NCBI RefSeq assembly: GCF_014062315.1
Contig: NZ_JACGLT010000001.1
Coordinates: 372,001 to 436,000 of the forward strand
Source: Gelidibacter maritimus
Lineage (GTDB): Bacteria > Bacteroidota > Bacteroidia > Flavobacteriales > Flavobacteriaceae
Length of the DNA: 64,000 nucleotides
Direction of reading: 5' to 3'
This document shows, one piece after another, positions 28,455 to 37,742 of this stretch (its first letter is position 1; each line of letters opens with the position of its first letter). The position numbers and the translations under genes are program-made. Below the pieces are notes generated by a model. It worked only from the letters and a program-made list of their open reading frames with translations. It had not been told where the DNA came from and did not search any database.

Positions 28455-28486
28455 TTGCCCAAAATACAGATACCATAGTATCTTTA
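28455..28486 (+). promoter_or_regulatory. Promoter before the AlbA_2 gene, with weak operator-like sequence
   Basis: TTG at 28455-28457, a 21-nt spacer, and TATCTTTA at 28479-28486 fit the Bacteroidota TTG/TAnnTTTG layout one base off consensus. The spacer holds ACAGATACCATAGTA, similar to site A read on the minus strand, but the inverted-repeat spacing differs, so membership in the shared regulon is doubtful. Confidence 0.4.
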
Positions 28487-28492
28487 TAAATT

Positions 28493-29956
28493 ATGACGGA
28501 AACAAGACTACAAGAATTAATAAATCAGGGAGAAGGGACGCAATTAGAGTTTAAAGAGGCGAGTATTGGACTTAATAGAGACGCTTTTGATTCTATTTGT
28601 GGGTTTTTAAACCGTAGTGGTGGGTATCTTGTTTTAGGTGTAAATGATAATAAAACGATTACTGGGGTACAGGAAAATCAAGTACAAAACATTTTAGATA
28701 ATATTGTTACCAGCGCGAATAATCCAGAGCGTTTAAATCCGCCGTATTACCTATCGCCGGAAGTGGTAGAAATAAACGGCAAAAAGCTTATTGTAGTTTA
28801 TGTGCCAGAAAGTTCACAGGTGCACGCCACACGCGGAAAGATATTTGATCGCAACCAAGATGGCGATTTTAATATTTCAAAAAACTCAGATTTGGTCGCT
28901 CAATTATATTTGTCTAAACAAAATAGCTATTCAGAAAATCAAGTATTTCCCTATGTTCAGATTTCAGATTTCAAACCAAGCCTTTTTGATAAAGTAAGAA
29001 ATCTGGCCAGAAGCCAGCAACCTTCGCATCCATGGTTGGAAATGGATAATGAAGAATTGTTGCGTTCTGCAGGATTATTTAAGCGCGATATGAAAACAGG
29101 AAAGGAAGGTTTTACACTTGCAGCTGTCTTGCTTTTTGGTACAGATGTTTGCATACAGAACGTGTTGCCACACCATAAAACAGATGCTGTCCTGCGTGTT
29201 ACAAACACAGACCGCTATGATGATAGAGACGATGTGCGTACCAATATAATTGAGAGTTATGAACGTTTAATGGCGTTCATTGCAAAACACTTACCTGAAA
29301 AGTTTACGATTATTAATGGGCAACGAGTTAATGTACGTGATCATCTTTTTAGAGAGATTATAGGTAATTTATTGGTTCATAGAGAATACACCAATCCCTT
29401 TCCTGCAAAGTTGATTATTGAAGAAAATCAAGTGCGAACCGAAAACTGGAATAAACCCCATGGTAGCGGGACGATAGACCCTGCTAATTTCTCGCCATTC
29501 CCTAAAAACCCTGTCATTGCGAAATTTTTTAAAGAAATAGGTTGGGTGGATGAGTTGGGTTCTGGTGTGCGTAATACCTACAGATTGCTTAAACTCTATA
29601 CTCCAGGAGCGGAGCCTACCTTTACAGAAGGCGATGTGTTTAAAATTATAATTCCAATAGAAGAAACGAATGAAGGTGTAACTATAAAAGGTTCGGAAGA
29701 AACGTCGGTAGAAGCGTCGGTAGAAGCGTCGGTACAAACGTCGGGAAAAGAATTATTGAAGGGGGTTGTAAAAAGTTCAGATAAGATTATAAAATTAATG
29801 CTCTTTAATAAGTATATAACCATACCGGAGCTTGCTGAACTAGTAGAAATAACAGAACGCAGCGTGGAACGTAACATAGTAAAACTAAGAGAACAAGAAA
29901 AAATTGAACGCATAGGTTCAAAAAAAAGTGGATATTGGCAAGTAATTGATAGATAA
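28493..29956 (+). CDS. AlbA_2 (Schlafen-like) ATP-binding protein with C-terminal winged helix
   Basis: A 487-aa protein common next to type I restriction genes. The AlbA_2 domain is at about 5-130 (EGTQLEFKEASIGLNRDAFDSICGFLNRSGGYLVLGV in outline). The middle carries a HATPase_c_4-like region (LFREIIGNLLVHREYTNPFPAKLIIE ... GSGVRNTYRLLKLY). The last about 70 residues are a winged helix (TIPELAELVEITERSVERNIVKLREQEKIERIGS). Before it sits a short TSVEASVEASVQTS repeat encoded by a 12-bp tandem repeat. It may act as a nucleic-acid-binding regulator; its exact role in such loci is not known. Confidence 0.9.
   Translation: MTETRLQELINQGEGTQLEFKEASIGLNRDAFDSICGFLNRSGGYLVLGVNDNKTITGVQENQVQNILDNIVTSANNPERLNPPYYLSPEVVEINGKKLIVVYVPESSQVHATRGKIFDRNQDGDFNISKNSDLVAQLYLSKQNSYSENQVFPYVQISDFKPSLFDKVRNLARSQQPSHPWLEMDNEELLRSAGLFKRDMKTGKEGFTLAAVLLFGTDVCIQNVLPHHKTDAVLRVTNTDRYDDRDDVRTNIIESYERLMAFIAKHLPEKFTIINGQRVNVRDHLFREIIGNLLVHREYTNPFPAKLIIEENQVRTENWNKPHGSGTIDPANFSPFPKNPVIAKFFKEIGWVDELGSGVRNTYRLLKLYTPGAEPTFTEGDVFKIIIPIEETNEGVTIKGSEETSVEASVEASVQTSGKELLKGVVKSSDKIIKLMLFNKYITIPELAELVEITERSVERNIVKLREQEKIERIGSKKSGYWQVIDR
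29702..29745 (+). repeat. 12-bp in-frame tandem repeat in the AlbA_2 gene
   Basis: Units built on GCGTCGGTAGAA, about 3.5 copies with small changes, encoding (T/A)SVE/Q repeats in the linker before the winged helix. Gain or loss of a unit keeps the frame and would change linker length. Confidence 0.8.
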
Positions 29957-29967
29957 TAAATAATAAC

Positions 29968-30000
29968 GTCGGTATTGTGTCGGTATTGTGTCGGTGTTGG
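29968..30000 (+). repeat. 11-bp tandem repeat upstream of hsdR
   Basis: Three units of GTCGGTATTGT (the third slightly changed) lie between the AlbA_2 stop and the hsdR start. The GTCGGTA core is the same as in the 12-bp repeat 220 bp earlier. Slippage would change the leader length of hsdR rather than its frame. Confidence 0.75.
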
Positions 30001-30036
30001 GTTGGAGAATATTGATTGAAATTAAATTTTAATAGA

Positions 30037-33000
30037 ATGAATTCAAATTTCCAGTTTCTTAAAAGTGAGTTTACCACGTTTTTTGATCGGGCGGTTAAAG
30101 CTGAACAAACGGCCATTACCGATCCGCGTACCTCATTGGTCTATAGTCGAATGGCGTTGGAGGAAGCCATTAATTGGATGTACGCCAACGATGCCGAATT
30201 GGAAATGCCTTATGACACGACTTTAAACAGTCTGATGGTGCAGATCCAGTTTAAGAAACAGTTTAATCATAAACTCTATAATGACCTTCACATCATTCGC
30301 AAAACAGGCAACTTTGCTACGCATAATAAACCGGTTAATGATGTGGACGCCCTCAATGTCATTGATGCCTTATTTTATTTTGCCAAATGGATTGGCAGAT
30401 CTTATGCTCAAGACGGTTATCAAGATCCTGGTATATTTGACTTTGAACGTATTCCAAAAGAAGGTCCCAATGCGCTTTCCAAAAGACAAATTGGGCAACT
30501 ACAATCACAACTTGATAAGGAACTCAATACCTATCAAGCCCAACTAAAAGCTAAAGAAGAGGAACGGCAACAACTTGCTGATGAAAATGAACTCTTCAAG
30601 AAGCGTATTGACGATCTCCAGGCCCAATTAGAAGCCAATAAATTAGAAGCCAATAAGGCAGATGAGGTTCAGCATCCACGTAACGAAGCAGAAACCCGAA
30701 AATATATCATAGACCTTGCTTTGCGTGAAGCAGGATGGGAGTTAAATGGTATTAACGATAAGGAATACAAGGTGCAGTACATGCCAAAATCGACCAACAA
30801 ATCGGAGACGGGCTATGTGGATTATGTGCTTTGGGATGATGACGGCTTACCCTTGGCACTTGTAGAGGCCAAACGGACATTGGAAAGCGTGACCAAAGGC
30901 GAAAATCAAGCACAACTTTATGCAGACAGTTTAGAAAAAATGCATGGGCGTCGTCCTATTATGTACTACAGCAATGGGTATGAAATCTATTTATGGGATG
31001 ATCAATTTTATAAGCAATCCCGCCCGGTTCACGGGTTTTATACCAAAGCCGAATTGCAGACCGCTATGTTCCGCCGTACCCATCGCAAAGACATTCGCCT
31101 GGCACCCATCGATACCGAAATAGCAGGACGAACCTATCAAATGCGTTCCATTAAAAGTATCGCCGAACATTTTGCCGGCACCGACAAAACCGATGGCAAA
31201 TTGATCGGCACCAATAGGGGAGCGTTATTGGTACTCGCCACCGGAACGGGGAAAACCAGAGTATCCATTGCGTTTTCAAAGTTGATGTTGGAATGCAATT
31301 GGGCAAAACGGGTCTTGTTTTTGGCTGATAGAACCAGCCTTGTAGATCAAGCCAAACGTAATTTTGTAAAGTTTCTGCCTGAACATACCAGTGTCAATTT
31401 ATTGGAGGATAAGGATAATCCGGATGCACGTTTTGCTTTTTCAACCTATCAAACTATGATGCGATTGATCGATGGGAGTCGTGACGAAGAAGCACGTTTT
31501 TATGGTGTTGGTCACTTCGATTTAATTATCATTGATGAGGCGCACCGTTCCATTTATAAAAAATACCAGGCCATATTTGAGTACTTTGATGCGTTGTTTT
31601 TAGGATTGACCGCAACACCTATTGAAAGAATTGATAGAAACACCTATCAAATGTTTGGATTGCCAGATCAATCTCCTACCGATGCTTACACCTTTGATGA
31701 AGCAGTGGCCAATAAGCATTTATCGCCTTACAGAACGATTACTTTGCCTACTCAATTTCTTACCCATGGTATCAAATACAGTGAGCTTTCGGAAGAGGAA
31801 AAGGAAGAGTTTGAAGAGGAAATCTTGGATGGTGAAGAAGCAACAGGTAATGAATGGATTTCTTCGTCCGAATTGAATACCTGGTTGTTTAATAAGCCTA
31901 CCGCCATTGAGACCTTACGCTATGTTTTAGAACACGGCATTAAAAAACGAGGAGGTGACGAGCTGGGTAAAACCATCATTTTTGCTAAAAATCAAAAGCA
32001 CGCCCAGTTTCTGAAGGATGTCTTTATGGAACTTGATAAAGAATTGTTTGGTAATGACTATGTCAAAGTGATCACTCATAATGAGCCCAAAGCTCAAGAA
32101 TTTATCAATCGGTTTTGCGATGAGGAAAAGGATCGACTTCCACAAATTGCAATCTCAGTTGATATGATGGATACGGGTATTGATGCACCCAGTTGTGTGA
32201 ATTTGGTGTTTTATAAACCTGTAAAATCTTATGCCAAGTTCTGGCAGATGATTGGTAGAGGCTCACGTTTACGTCCCGATCTATTTGGGGTAGGCGAGGA
32301 TAAATCGCATTTCTTGATTTTCGATCTCTGTGGTAACTTTGAGTTTTTTGAAGAAAACCCTAAAGGTATTGATGGAAGCACCCAAAAGAGCTTAACTGAA
32401 ATTTTATTCAGCCTGCGATTGCAATTGGCAGAATATCTGAAAAGCCCTCAATTTAAAGAGAATACAGATTTACAAGAGTTTAGAACAGAACTTTTGGATG
32501 GTCTGCATCACGAAATAGCATCCCTGGTCCTCGAAAGGTTTGATGTCAAAATGAAATTGGAAATCGTCCACGAATTTGGAAATGACAACCGCGAAATTTG
32601 GAACCATCTTTCTAAACGCGATATCAAGCGTATAGAAGATGAATTGGCACCTATGGTAAAGCCAAAACAGGGGGATAGCGATCTGGCAAGATACTATGAC
32701 AAGTTAATATATACTTTGATCACTAAGCGTTTGGAAACCCCAAATAACGAAGAATATGTCAAGGGGTTTATCATTCCAATTTCCAAGGTGGCATCCACTT
32801 CCAAGAAGTTATTGAAGAAAACGACCATTCCTGCAGTGAAGGCTAAGGAGAACCTTATTAAAATGCCATTGGAAGAAGAGTTTTGGAAGGTGGATGGGAT
32901 CGCACATTTGGAAAAGTTAAGAAAAGGTGTGCGCGAATTGGTAAAGTATATGGATCCAGTAGATCAGCGTTATGTTACGACGAATTTTGTCGATTCTATA

Positions 33001-33537
33001 ATTGATGGTAAAGTTGTAACTGGGGGATATTCGGTCAATGAGCCTCCTGAAGAAGGATATCGAGTGTCGCCGTTCCAAAATAATGTGCATCGCTTAGAGA
33101 AATTAATACGGGAAAATGAAAATCATATTACAATCACGCGAATACATAAAGGTGAGCCAATTACTGAAGCTGAACTTAAAGCTTTAGAAAACATGTTGTT
33201 TGCAGGAGGTATTGATAGAGCTTCTCTTGAAAAAGAAATGGGTATGCAGTTCAGTCTTGTAAGTTTCATCATTTCTTTAATAGGATTAAGCTCTGAAAAA
33301 GTGGATGCTGCTTTTGCAAAGTTTATTAATGACTATCGACTGAATGCTGTTCAAATTAAGTTTTTAGATACTATTAAAGAATTTATAACTAAGGACGGAA
33401 ATATAGAACCAAGTAAACTTTATGATCCATCATTCAGAAAGATCCATTCACTTGGAGTTGATGGTGTTTTTAATGAAGAGCAAACAGCTGCTATATTTCA
33501 AATCATCAACACTTTCAAAACAAGTCAGCAGGCTTAA
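30037..33537 (+). CDS. hsdR: Type I restriction endonuclease/translocase subunit (EcoEI-R-like)
   Basis: A 1166-aa R subunit; I prefer the ATG at 30037 to the TTG at 30016. Residues about 1-130 are a DUF4145/HEPN-like domain (SLVYSRMALEEAINWMY ... LHIIRKTGNFATHN), followed by a coiled coil (about 150-215). The HSDR_N nuclease core is at about 225-340 (TGYVDYVLWDDDGLPLALVEAKRT, D ... EAK). The SF2 translocase contains TGTGKTR, DEAHR, LTATP and MIGRGSRLRPD. It cuts DNA after ATP-driven translocation when the HsdS site is unmethylated. The C-terminus is of the EcoEI type. It closes the type I set. Confidence 0.96.
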   Translation: MNSNFQFLKSEFTTFFDRAVKAEQTAITDPRTSLVYSRMALEEAINWMYANDAELEMPYDTTLNSLMVQIQFKKQFNHKLYNDLHIIRKTGNFATHNKPVNDVDALNVIDALFYFAKWIGRSYAQDGYQDPGIFDFERIPKEGPNALSKRQIGQLQSQLDKELNTYQAQLKAKEEERQQLADENELFKKRIDDLQAQLEANKLEANKADEVQHPRNEAETRKYIIDLALREAGWELNGINDKEYKVQYMPKSTNKSETGYVDYVLWDDDGLPLALVEAKRTLESVTKGENQAQLYADSLEKMHGRRPIMYYSNGYEIYLWDDQFYKQSRPVHGFYTKAELQTAMFRRTHRKDIRLAPIDTEIAGRTYQMRSIKSIAEHFAGTDKTDGKLIGTNRGALLVLATGTGKTRVSIAFSKLMLECNWAKRVLFLADRTSLVDQAKRNFVKFLPEHTSVNLLEDKDNPDARFAFSTYQTMMRLIDGSRDEEARFYGVGHFDLIIIDEAHRSIYKKYQAIFEYFDALFLGLTATPIERIDRNTYQMFGLPDQSPTDAYTFDEAVANKHLSPYRTITLPTQFLTHGIKYSELSEEEKEEFEEEILDGEEATGNEWISSSELNTWLFNKPTAIETLRYVLEHGIKKRGGDELGKTIIFAKNQKHAQFLKDVFMELDKELFGNDYVKVITHNEPKAQEFINRFCDEEKDRLPQIAISVDMMDTGIDAPSCVNLVFYKPVKSYAKFWQMIGRGSRLRPDLFGVGEDKSHFLIFDLCGNFEFFEENPKGIDGSTQKSLTEILFSLRLQLAEYLKSPQFKENTDLQEFRTELLDGLHHEIASLVLERFDVKMKLEIVHEFGNDNREIWNHLSKRDIKRIEDELAPMVKPKQGDSDLARYYDKLIYTLITKRLETPNNEEYVKGFIIPISKVASTSKKLLKKTTIPAVKAKENLIKMPLEEEFWKVDGIAHLEKLRKGVRELVKYMDPVDQRYVTTNFVDSIIDGKVVTGGYSVNEPPEEGYRVSPFQNNVHRLEKLIRENENHITITRIHKGEPITEAELKALENMLFAGGIDRASLEKEMGMQFSLVSFIISLIGLSSEKVDAAFAKFINDYRLNAVQIKFLDTIKEFITKDGNIEPSKLYDPSFRKIHSLGVDGVFNEEQTAAIFQIINTFKTSQQA

Positions 33538-33556
33538 AATATAATATTTGTCAATA

Positions 33557-33590
33557 TGCAGATAGGCTGCATAAGTAGATCGTAATATTG
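33557..33590 (+). promoter_or_regulatory. Promoter with operator-like inverted repeat, site D
   Basis: Perfect TGC-AGATAGGCT-GCA (33557-33571), 11 nt, then a -7-like TAATATTG (33583-33590). Same spacing as sites B and C. It precedes the helicase-like gene (start 33616). Confidence 0.6.
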
Positions 33591-33615
33591 TAGTTCACTT
33601 TTAAACTGCTAGACT

Positions 33616-35382
33616 ATGACTGCCTTTCAAAAACACTGGAATTCTGAAATTGAAATTCTTCTAAAAGAATTGGGTACTCCAAAATCATTAGAAGATAATA
33701 TTATTGATACCCTCAATCATTCCAGGCGCACAGGTATATTCCCCAATCAAATAATCAATGCTTTACGATTAGGGCAGTCTATTAAGGATGGCAACCAAAA
33801 TATGGCATTTGTTGCATCTATGCAAAGTGGGAAATCAGGAACAATTTACTTTCTGTGTAATTATGTGTTGCCAGCTTTGGGTATTCTCTCAGAGTATGAA
33901 TCTATCCTATTTGTGACCAGTATGCGTGATACGGATTTGTATGACCAAAACTGTCGAAATTTACAAGCAGAATTCTATGATTGTGTCTTAGGTGAAATGA
34001 GACCATCAAATATAAAGGTGATGAAGATGAGCGATTTTTTTAATCATCCAAATCCTCATAAAGTTGTCAATGAGTTTGATGTTCAGTTAATTGTTCGGGA
34101 TGAAGATCAATTTGGTTGTGGTGAAGACTCTAGTTTTCAGGCTGCTTTTTTCAGTGAGTTGCGTCGTCGTATTCCAGATATTAAATTATTAGCCGTAAGT
34201 GCAACACCTTATGATATCTTAGATGCCCAGTTTTCTGGTGACGCTGATGTTGATGTGATTGTAGGGGTAAGACCTCCTGATTATTATGGTATTTCAGAAA
34301 TGCTTGAGGATAATATTATTGAAGATTTGCCAGAAGCTTTTAAACCTTTGCAAGCCCAGGGTTCAGGAGAAGATATTGTGTATAATGTGCATCCAAAAGT
34401 GATTGAATATGCCAATCATTTGGTAAGCTTTGAAAATGGTTTGGGAATTATAAGAGAATCTAACACATTGAGAGCTTTAGAGTTGCGAAAGCAACTAAAA
34501 TCTCAGTATAAAAGAACGTGTACTGTTATTGCAATTGGTTCAGATACTGCTTGCGATTTTAATATCAATGATGGGATTAAAGAAATTTCCAGTTTGGTCC
34601 TTAAAAGAGGACAGCGTGTTATTCTAATCGTAGTACAAGCGTTAACCGCAGGAAAAGATTTAGGAATGCTTAAAGAGAAAGTGCGTTTTGGTATTGAAAC
34701 ACGTGATAGCCAGCTTGCAAATGGCGCACAGGGCATTACAGGTCGTTTTTGTGGGTATCATAAAAACAGGGATTTCAAATTATTGGCAAGCGTCAATCTT
34801 TTATCCCATTATGCACAGTTTGAACAAGATTACGAGATTTTTTCAGATCGTGAATGGAGAAATGAATTGTATAATAATGACGTGAAGGGATTAAGTACCC
34901 ATACACGTTTTGTGAATACACAACGACAAGGAGTTTTTACGCCTATTGTTGCTATTGAAACCATTGACTATTGCGATTTACTGTCGCAAGAAGCTCGTGA
35001 TTTATTGGATTTTATTGATGATGACGGGTATCATAGATTATTGGGCTTTTTTGATACTACCTTTTATGATTCTCATACTAAAGGGACGCGCTTTGGACAA
35101 AAAGGAGTAACGGTACGTATAGCTTCAGGTTATAATTTATCAAGCAACAGAGTGTATAAAAACTGGAACTGCGGCCTAGAGAGTGATTTTGGGAGTGTTT
35201 TCTTTAAAAAGCAACAATATGAATTTGGATTATTGATTAGCAATTATCCGGTTGATGATGTAAGGAATACATTAGGATTCTGTGGCATTAAGATTTTGGT
35301 GTCTGGAGAGAGAGAGTTTCGAAATCAAGAAACGGATGTGTTGAACGGATCGATGTATTCACAAAGTAGCGAAACGGAATAA
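33616..35382 (+). CDS. Z1/SF2-helicase-like ATPase
   Basis: A 588-aa soluble protein with a divergent SF2 motor. Walker A MQSGKSG has K73; Walker B is RDEDQFG (D162, E163) in place of DEAD/DEAH; SATP lies at 195-198; and QGITGRFCGY (R377 as arginine finger) follows a region ALTAGKDLGML. The QSGKSG, ATP, and GR.xGY pattern resembles the Z1 domain found in defence-linked ATPases, but the protein is shorter and I see no nuclease motif. It starts a second operon of unknown genes under site D. The function is probably remodelling or translocation of nucleic acid. Confidence 0.72.
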   Translation: MTAFQKHWNSEIEILLKELGTPKSLEDNIIDTLNHSRRTGIFPNQIINALRLGQSIKDGNQNMAFVASMQSGKSGTIYFLCNYVLPALGILSEYESILFVTSMRDTDLYDQNCRNLQAEFYDCVLGEMRPSNIKVMKMSDFFNHPNPHKVVNEFDVQLIVRDEDQFGCGEDSSFQAAFFSELRRRIPDIKLLAVSATPYDILDAQFSGDADVDVIVGVRPPDYYGISEMLEDNIIEDLPEAFKPLQAQGSGEDIVYNVHPKVIEYANHLVSFENGLGIIRESNTLRALELRKQLKSQYKRTCTVIAIGSDTACDFNINDGIKEISSLVLKRGQRVILIVVQALTAGKDLGMLKEKVRFGIETRDSQLANGAQGITGRFCGYHKNRDFKLLASVNLLSHYAQFEQDYEIFSDREWRNELYNNDVKGLSTHTRFVNTQRQGVFTPIVAIETIDYCDLLSQEARDLLDFIDDDGYHRLLGFFDTTFYDSHTKGTRFGQKGVTVRIASGYNLSSNRVYKNWNCGLESDFGSVFFKKQQYEFGLLISNYPVDDVRNTLGFCGIKILVSGEREFRNQETDVLNGSMYSQSSETE

Positions 35383-35458
35383 TTGGAAAGGTATCTTTTT
35401 ATAGCTTTTCTAAAATTATTGAATAATTATATAACAACTTTTTAAACCAGATACTATT

Positions 35459-36460
35459 ATGACATCCATAGGTTTTAATCTCAATTTTCTTAATAATAAA
35501 GAACAGTTTATTCAAGCGGATCAAATTCCATATACCAAAGCTCTGGTTGGGCTTATGACGCTTACTAATATGCATCGCTTATTTGAAAAAAATGATATTC
35601 TCGAACTTATAAAACGAGCACATATACTGCTGCCACAGCAACGTATCATTGACCGTTTTTTCACTGATGACAGTTTGTTTTCATTTGAATACGAAAAACT
35701 GACCTATAAATTTTCCTTAAAAGATTTAAAGAGGTTTGTTGGAATTGAGGTGTTAGATGCTTCTGAGAATTATAGTTCTCTTGCTCAATGGGAATCTAAA
35801 ATTAACAACTGTATAATGATATATGATTTGCAAACTACTATTGGAGTTCTTAAAGGTCTAAAATTATCAACGTTCGGATCTGCAATATCATCTGATGAAG
35901 AAAGCATTATAATCGACTTTGCTAAAAAATCCACTACTCATGCTATTGCGCCTACAGAAGAATATTTAGCTCAAGCTGAATTTTTAGGAAAAACGATATC
36001 AGATGAATTCTCCGAAAATCTGTTCAGTCGTATAAAATTAGAATTTCCAAATAAAATAGAAGCATTAGAGTTGCGTAAAATGCCTTTTACACAACCGGAA
36101 TTTAGCTTTGATGCCTATCCTTTAAAAATACAAAAAACTTTGTGGCAACATTTTTGGCCAGAAATGGAACATTTTAATGACCCTGATGAAAGAGAGCATA
36201 TTACTAAGTTAATTTATCTCGCTTGGTTATGGGCAAATGGTTTTGTTATGATTGATTTAGATGGATTTTATTTTGTTGATTCACGAGTGGAAGACTTCGA
36301 GGTGGAAGATTATGAATTAGAAGGTGGAGGCACAAATCTGCATGAAACTTATTATAACCATGGTCTGGATGAACTAGCTCCTATCCTTTATAACGAGGAA
36401 GTCGCTAAAAAGGCAATACGTCCATGGGAATCAATTGACGTTTTAAAAAGGACCATTTGA
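35459..36460 (+). CDS. Hypothetical protein after the helicase-like gene
   Basis: A 333-aa soluble acidic protein that I do not recognise. It looks mainly helical in the N-terminal half, with WESKINNCIMIYDLQTTIGVLKGLKL in the middle and an aromatic, acidic C-terminal part (IYLAWLWANGFVMIDLDGFYFVDSRVEDFEVEDYELEGGG in outline). There are no metal-binding or nucleotide-binding signatures. It is 76 bp downstream of the helicase-like gene on the same strand, so it may be a partner protein. Confidence 0.6.
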   Translation: MTSIGFNLNFLNNKEQFIQADQIPYTKALVGLMTLTNMHRLFEKNDILELIKRAHILLPQQRIIDRFFTDDSLFSFEYEKLTYKFSLKDLKRFVGIEVLDASENYSSLAQWESKINNCIMIYDLQTTIGVLKGLKLSTFGSAISSDEESIIIDFAKKSTTHAIAPTEEYLAQAEFLGKTISDEFSENLFSRIKLEFPNKIEALELRKMPFTQPEFSFDAYPLKIQKTLWQHFWPEMEHFNDPDEREHITKLIYLAWLWANGFVMIDLDGFYFVDSRVEDFEVEDYELEGGGTNLHETYYNHGLDELAPILYNEEVAKKAIRPWESIDVLKRTI

Positions 36461-36527
36461 GTTAGGCGTCACCATATGGCGGACTCATATCTTAATTTTA
36501 CGTCAGCATTAAGGAAAAAAATATACT

Positions 36528-37130
36528 ATGGCAATACAGAAGCAGGAATTTGTATGGAGACCTAACGATAATAGTGGCTCCACTTTACTAAAGTATGAGT
36601 TAGAAGCGCAACATTGGACCAAAGCTTTTAAGTCAGCACAGCGTTCACAGGCACCTCTTAACTATGGTGAGGTCTTTACTACTATAGGGATTATAATTGG
36701 ACTTGCTCTTACTTTGTTGACCATTGTAGTCCAACTTTTAATGATGTTCTTTAAATGGTTATTCAGTCAAGATAATAACACTGCTTGTAAAGTTGCAAAA
36801 AAATATAATGCTTCATCATCAATGATGTCTATCACTGAACGTAGTATAAGAGAGATTATAATGAGGCGTCCTTCTGTTTTTAAACCTAATCGACATAAAT
36901 TATTCAAAAAAGCGGCTTTAATGGTCGTGGCAAAACAGAAAGTATCGATATCTGGAATGATGTACGAGCTGAAAATAGATTTTGACATAGCTAGTAGACT
37001 TATTGATGAACTATTTGAAGCCGGTATCATCTCAGGCATTGACAAAGAGAAACAAAGAAAAGTGTTTATAGATGATAAGATGTCTTTAGATCTTCTATAT
37101 CATATGGAAAAACAATATTCAACGATTTAG
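36528..37130 (+). CDS. Membrane-anchored FtsK-gamma-like protein
   Basis: A 200-aa protein. One strong membrane segment at about 48-78 (VFTTIGIIIGLALTLLTIVVQLLMMFFKWLF in outline) is followed by a C-terminal winged helix at about 120-195: LFKKAALMVVAKQKVSISGMMYELKIDFDIASRLIDELFEAGIIS ... KQRKVFI in outline. This matches the FtsK gamma domain, compare LFREAAEVIVTAQQGSASLLQRKLKLGYNRAGRLIDQLEAAGIVG of the real ftsK in this window. The motor domain is absent. Gamma domains bind KOPS DNA and activate XerD, so this may be a DNA-binding membrane tether. It overlaps or abuts the next gene. Confidence 0.75.
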   Translation: MAIQKQEFVWRPNDNSGSTLLKYELEAQHWTKAFKSAQRSQAPLNYGEVFTTIGIIIGLALTLLTIVVQLLMMFFKWLFSQDNNTACKVAKKYNASSSMMSITERSIREIIMRRPSVFKPNRHKLFKKAALMVVAKQKVSISGMMYELKIDFDIASRLIDELFEAGIISGIDKEKQRKVFIDDKMSLDLLYHMEKQYSTI

Positions 37131-37135
37131 TGGGA

Positions 37136-37738
37136 ATGAAACATAATGAGAAAGATGCGCGCATTAAGTTGCGACTTTATGGCGAATCGTTTAAAATACA
37201 TGGTCTCAGTCTGGATAAAACGGATATAAATGATATTATGAATGTAGCTAAAAGATTAAATGAGCCTATAGAAGAAGCATTGCTAAATGTTTCGTTTTTT
37301 AGATTTTTGAACAATAAAAACTACCAAGGACTAGAAGATATGATCGATCAGAGCTTTGGTGGTTTAATAAATAATCCAAAAAATAAAATTGAACTCTGGT
37401 GTGGACGAAAGTGTATTCAAAAATTAAACTTAAATAATCTGATTCATCCAAACACTTTATTCCCATTATTTAATACCTCTATTGGAAATTTTAACATTGA
37501 AATGGACAATAGAATCTATATAATAGAAAAGGAAGTAGGGCTGGTTGGTGAGTATGTTTTGGAATGCCGCTATTTTGATATTAATCTTTTAAAGTTTACT
37601 ATTTGTGATATTCATTATGTGGGTAATCATTTGCAACTATTAGAATCCATTACATACAGTACAAATAGATTAAAACTTAAAAAGACGGATACCCTTGTAA
37701 CCTATAGACATTGTATTAATAATCTCAACCCAAATTAA
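37136..37738 (+). CDS. Hypothetical protein
   Basis: About 200 aa from the ATG at 37136 (a GTG at 37130 would overlap the previous stop by one base). It is soluble and AT-rich in codon use, with no recognised motif; a CGRKCI pair and a beta-rich C-terminal half are the only notable points. It is tightly packed behind the FtsK-gamma-like gene and 4 bp before the secreted protein gene, so the three are probably co-transcribed. Confidence 0.5.
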   Translation: MKHNEKDARIKLRLYGESFKIHGLSLDKTDINDIMNVAKRLNEPIEEALLNVSFFRFLNNKNYQGLEDMIDQSFGGLINNPKNKIELWCGRKCIQKLNLNNLIHPNTLFPLFNTSIGNFNIEMDNRIYIIEKEVGLVGEYVLECRYFDINLLKFTICDIHYVGNHLQLLESITYSTNRLKLKKTDTLVTYRHCINNLNPN

Positions 37739-37742
37739 AAAC

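Noticed and set aside
28465-28480. Fifth operator site before the AlbA_2 gene
   Set aside because: The sequence resembles site A, but the inverted repeat has another spacing and the -7 distance does not fit; listed only as a tentative promoter.
28361-30000. CRISPR array
   Set aside because: The repeats are short 11-12-bp tandem units or palindromes without regular spacers, and no cas gene is present.
29369-30116. Several minus-strand frames opposite the AlbA_2 gene and hsdR start
   Set aside because: They are Arg/Ser/Phe-rich reflections of the repeat-bearing sense gene.
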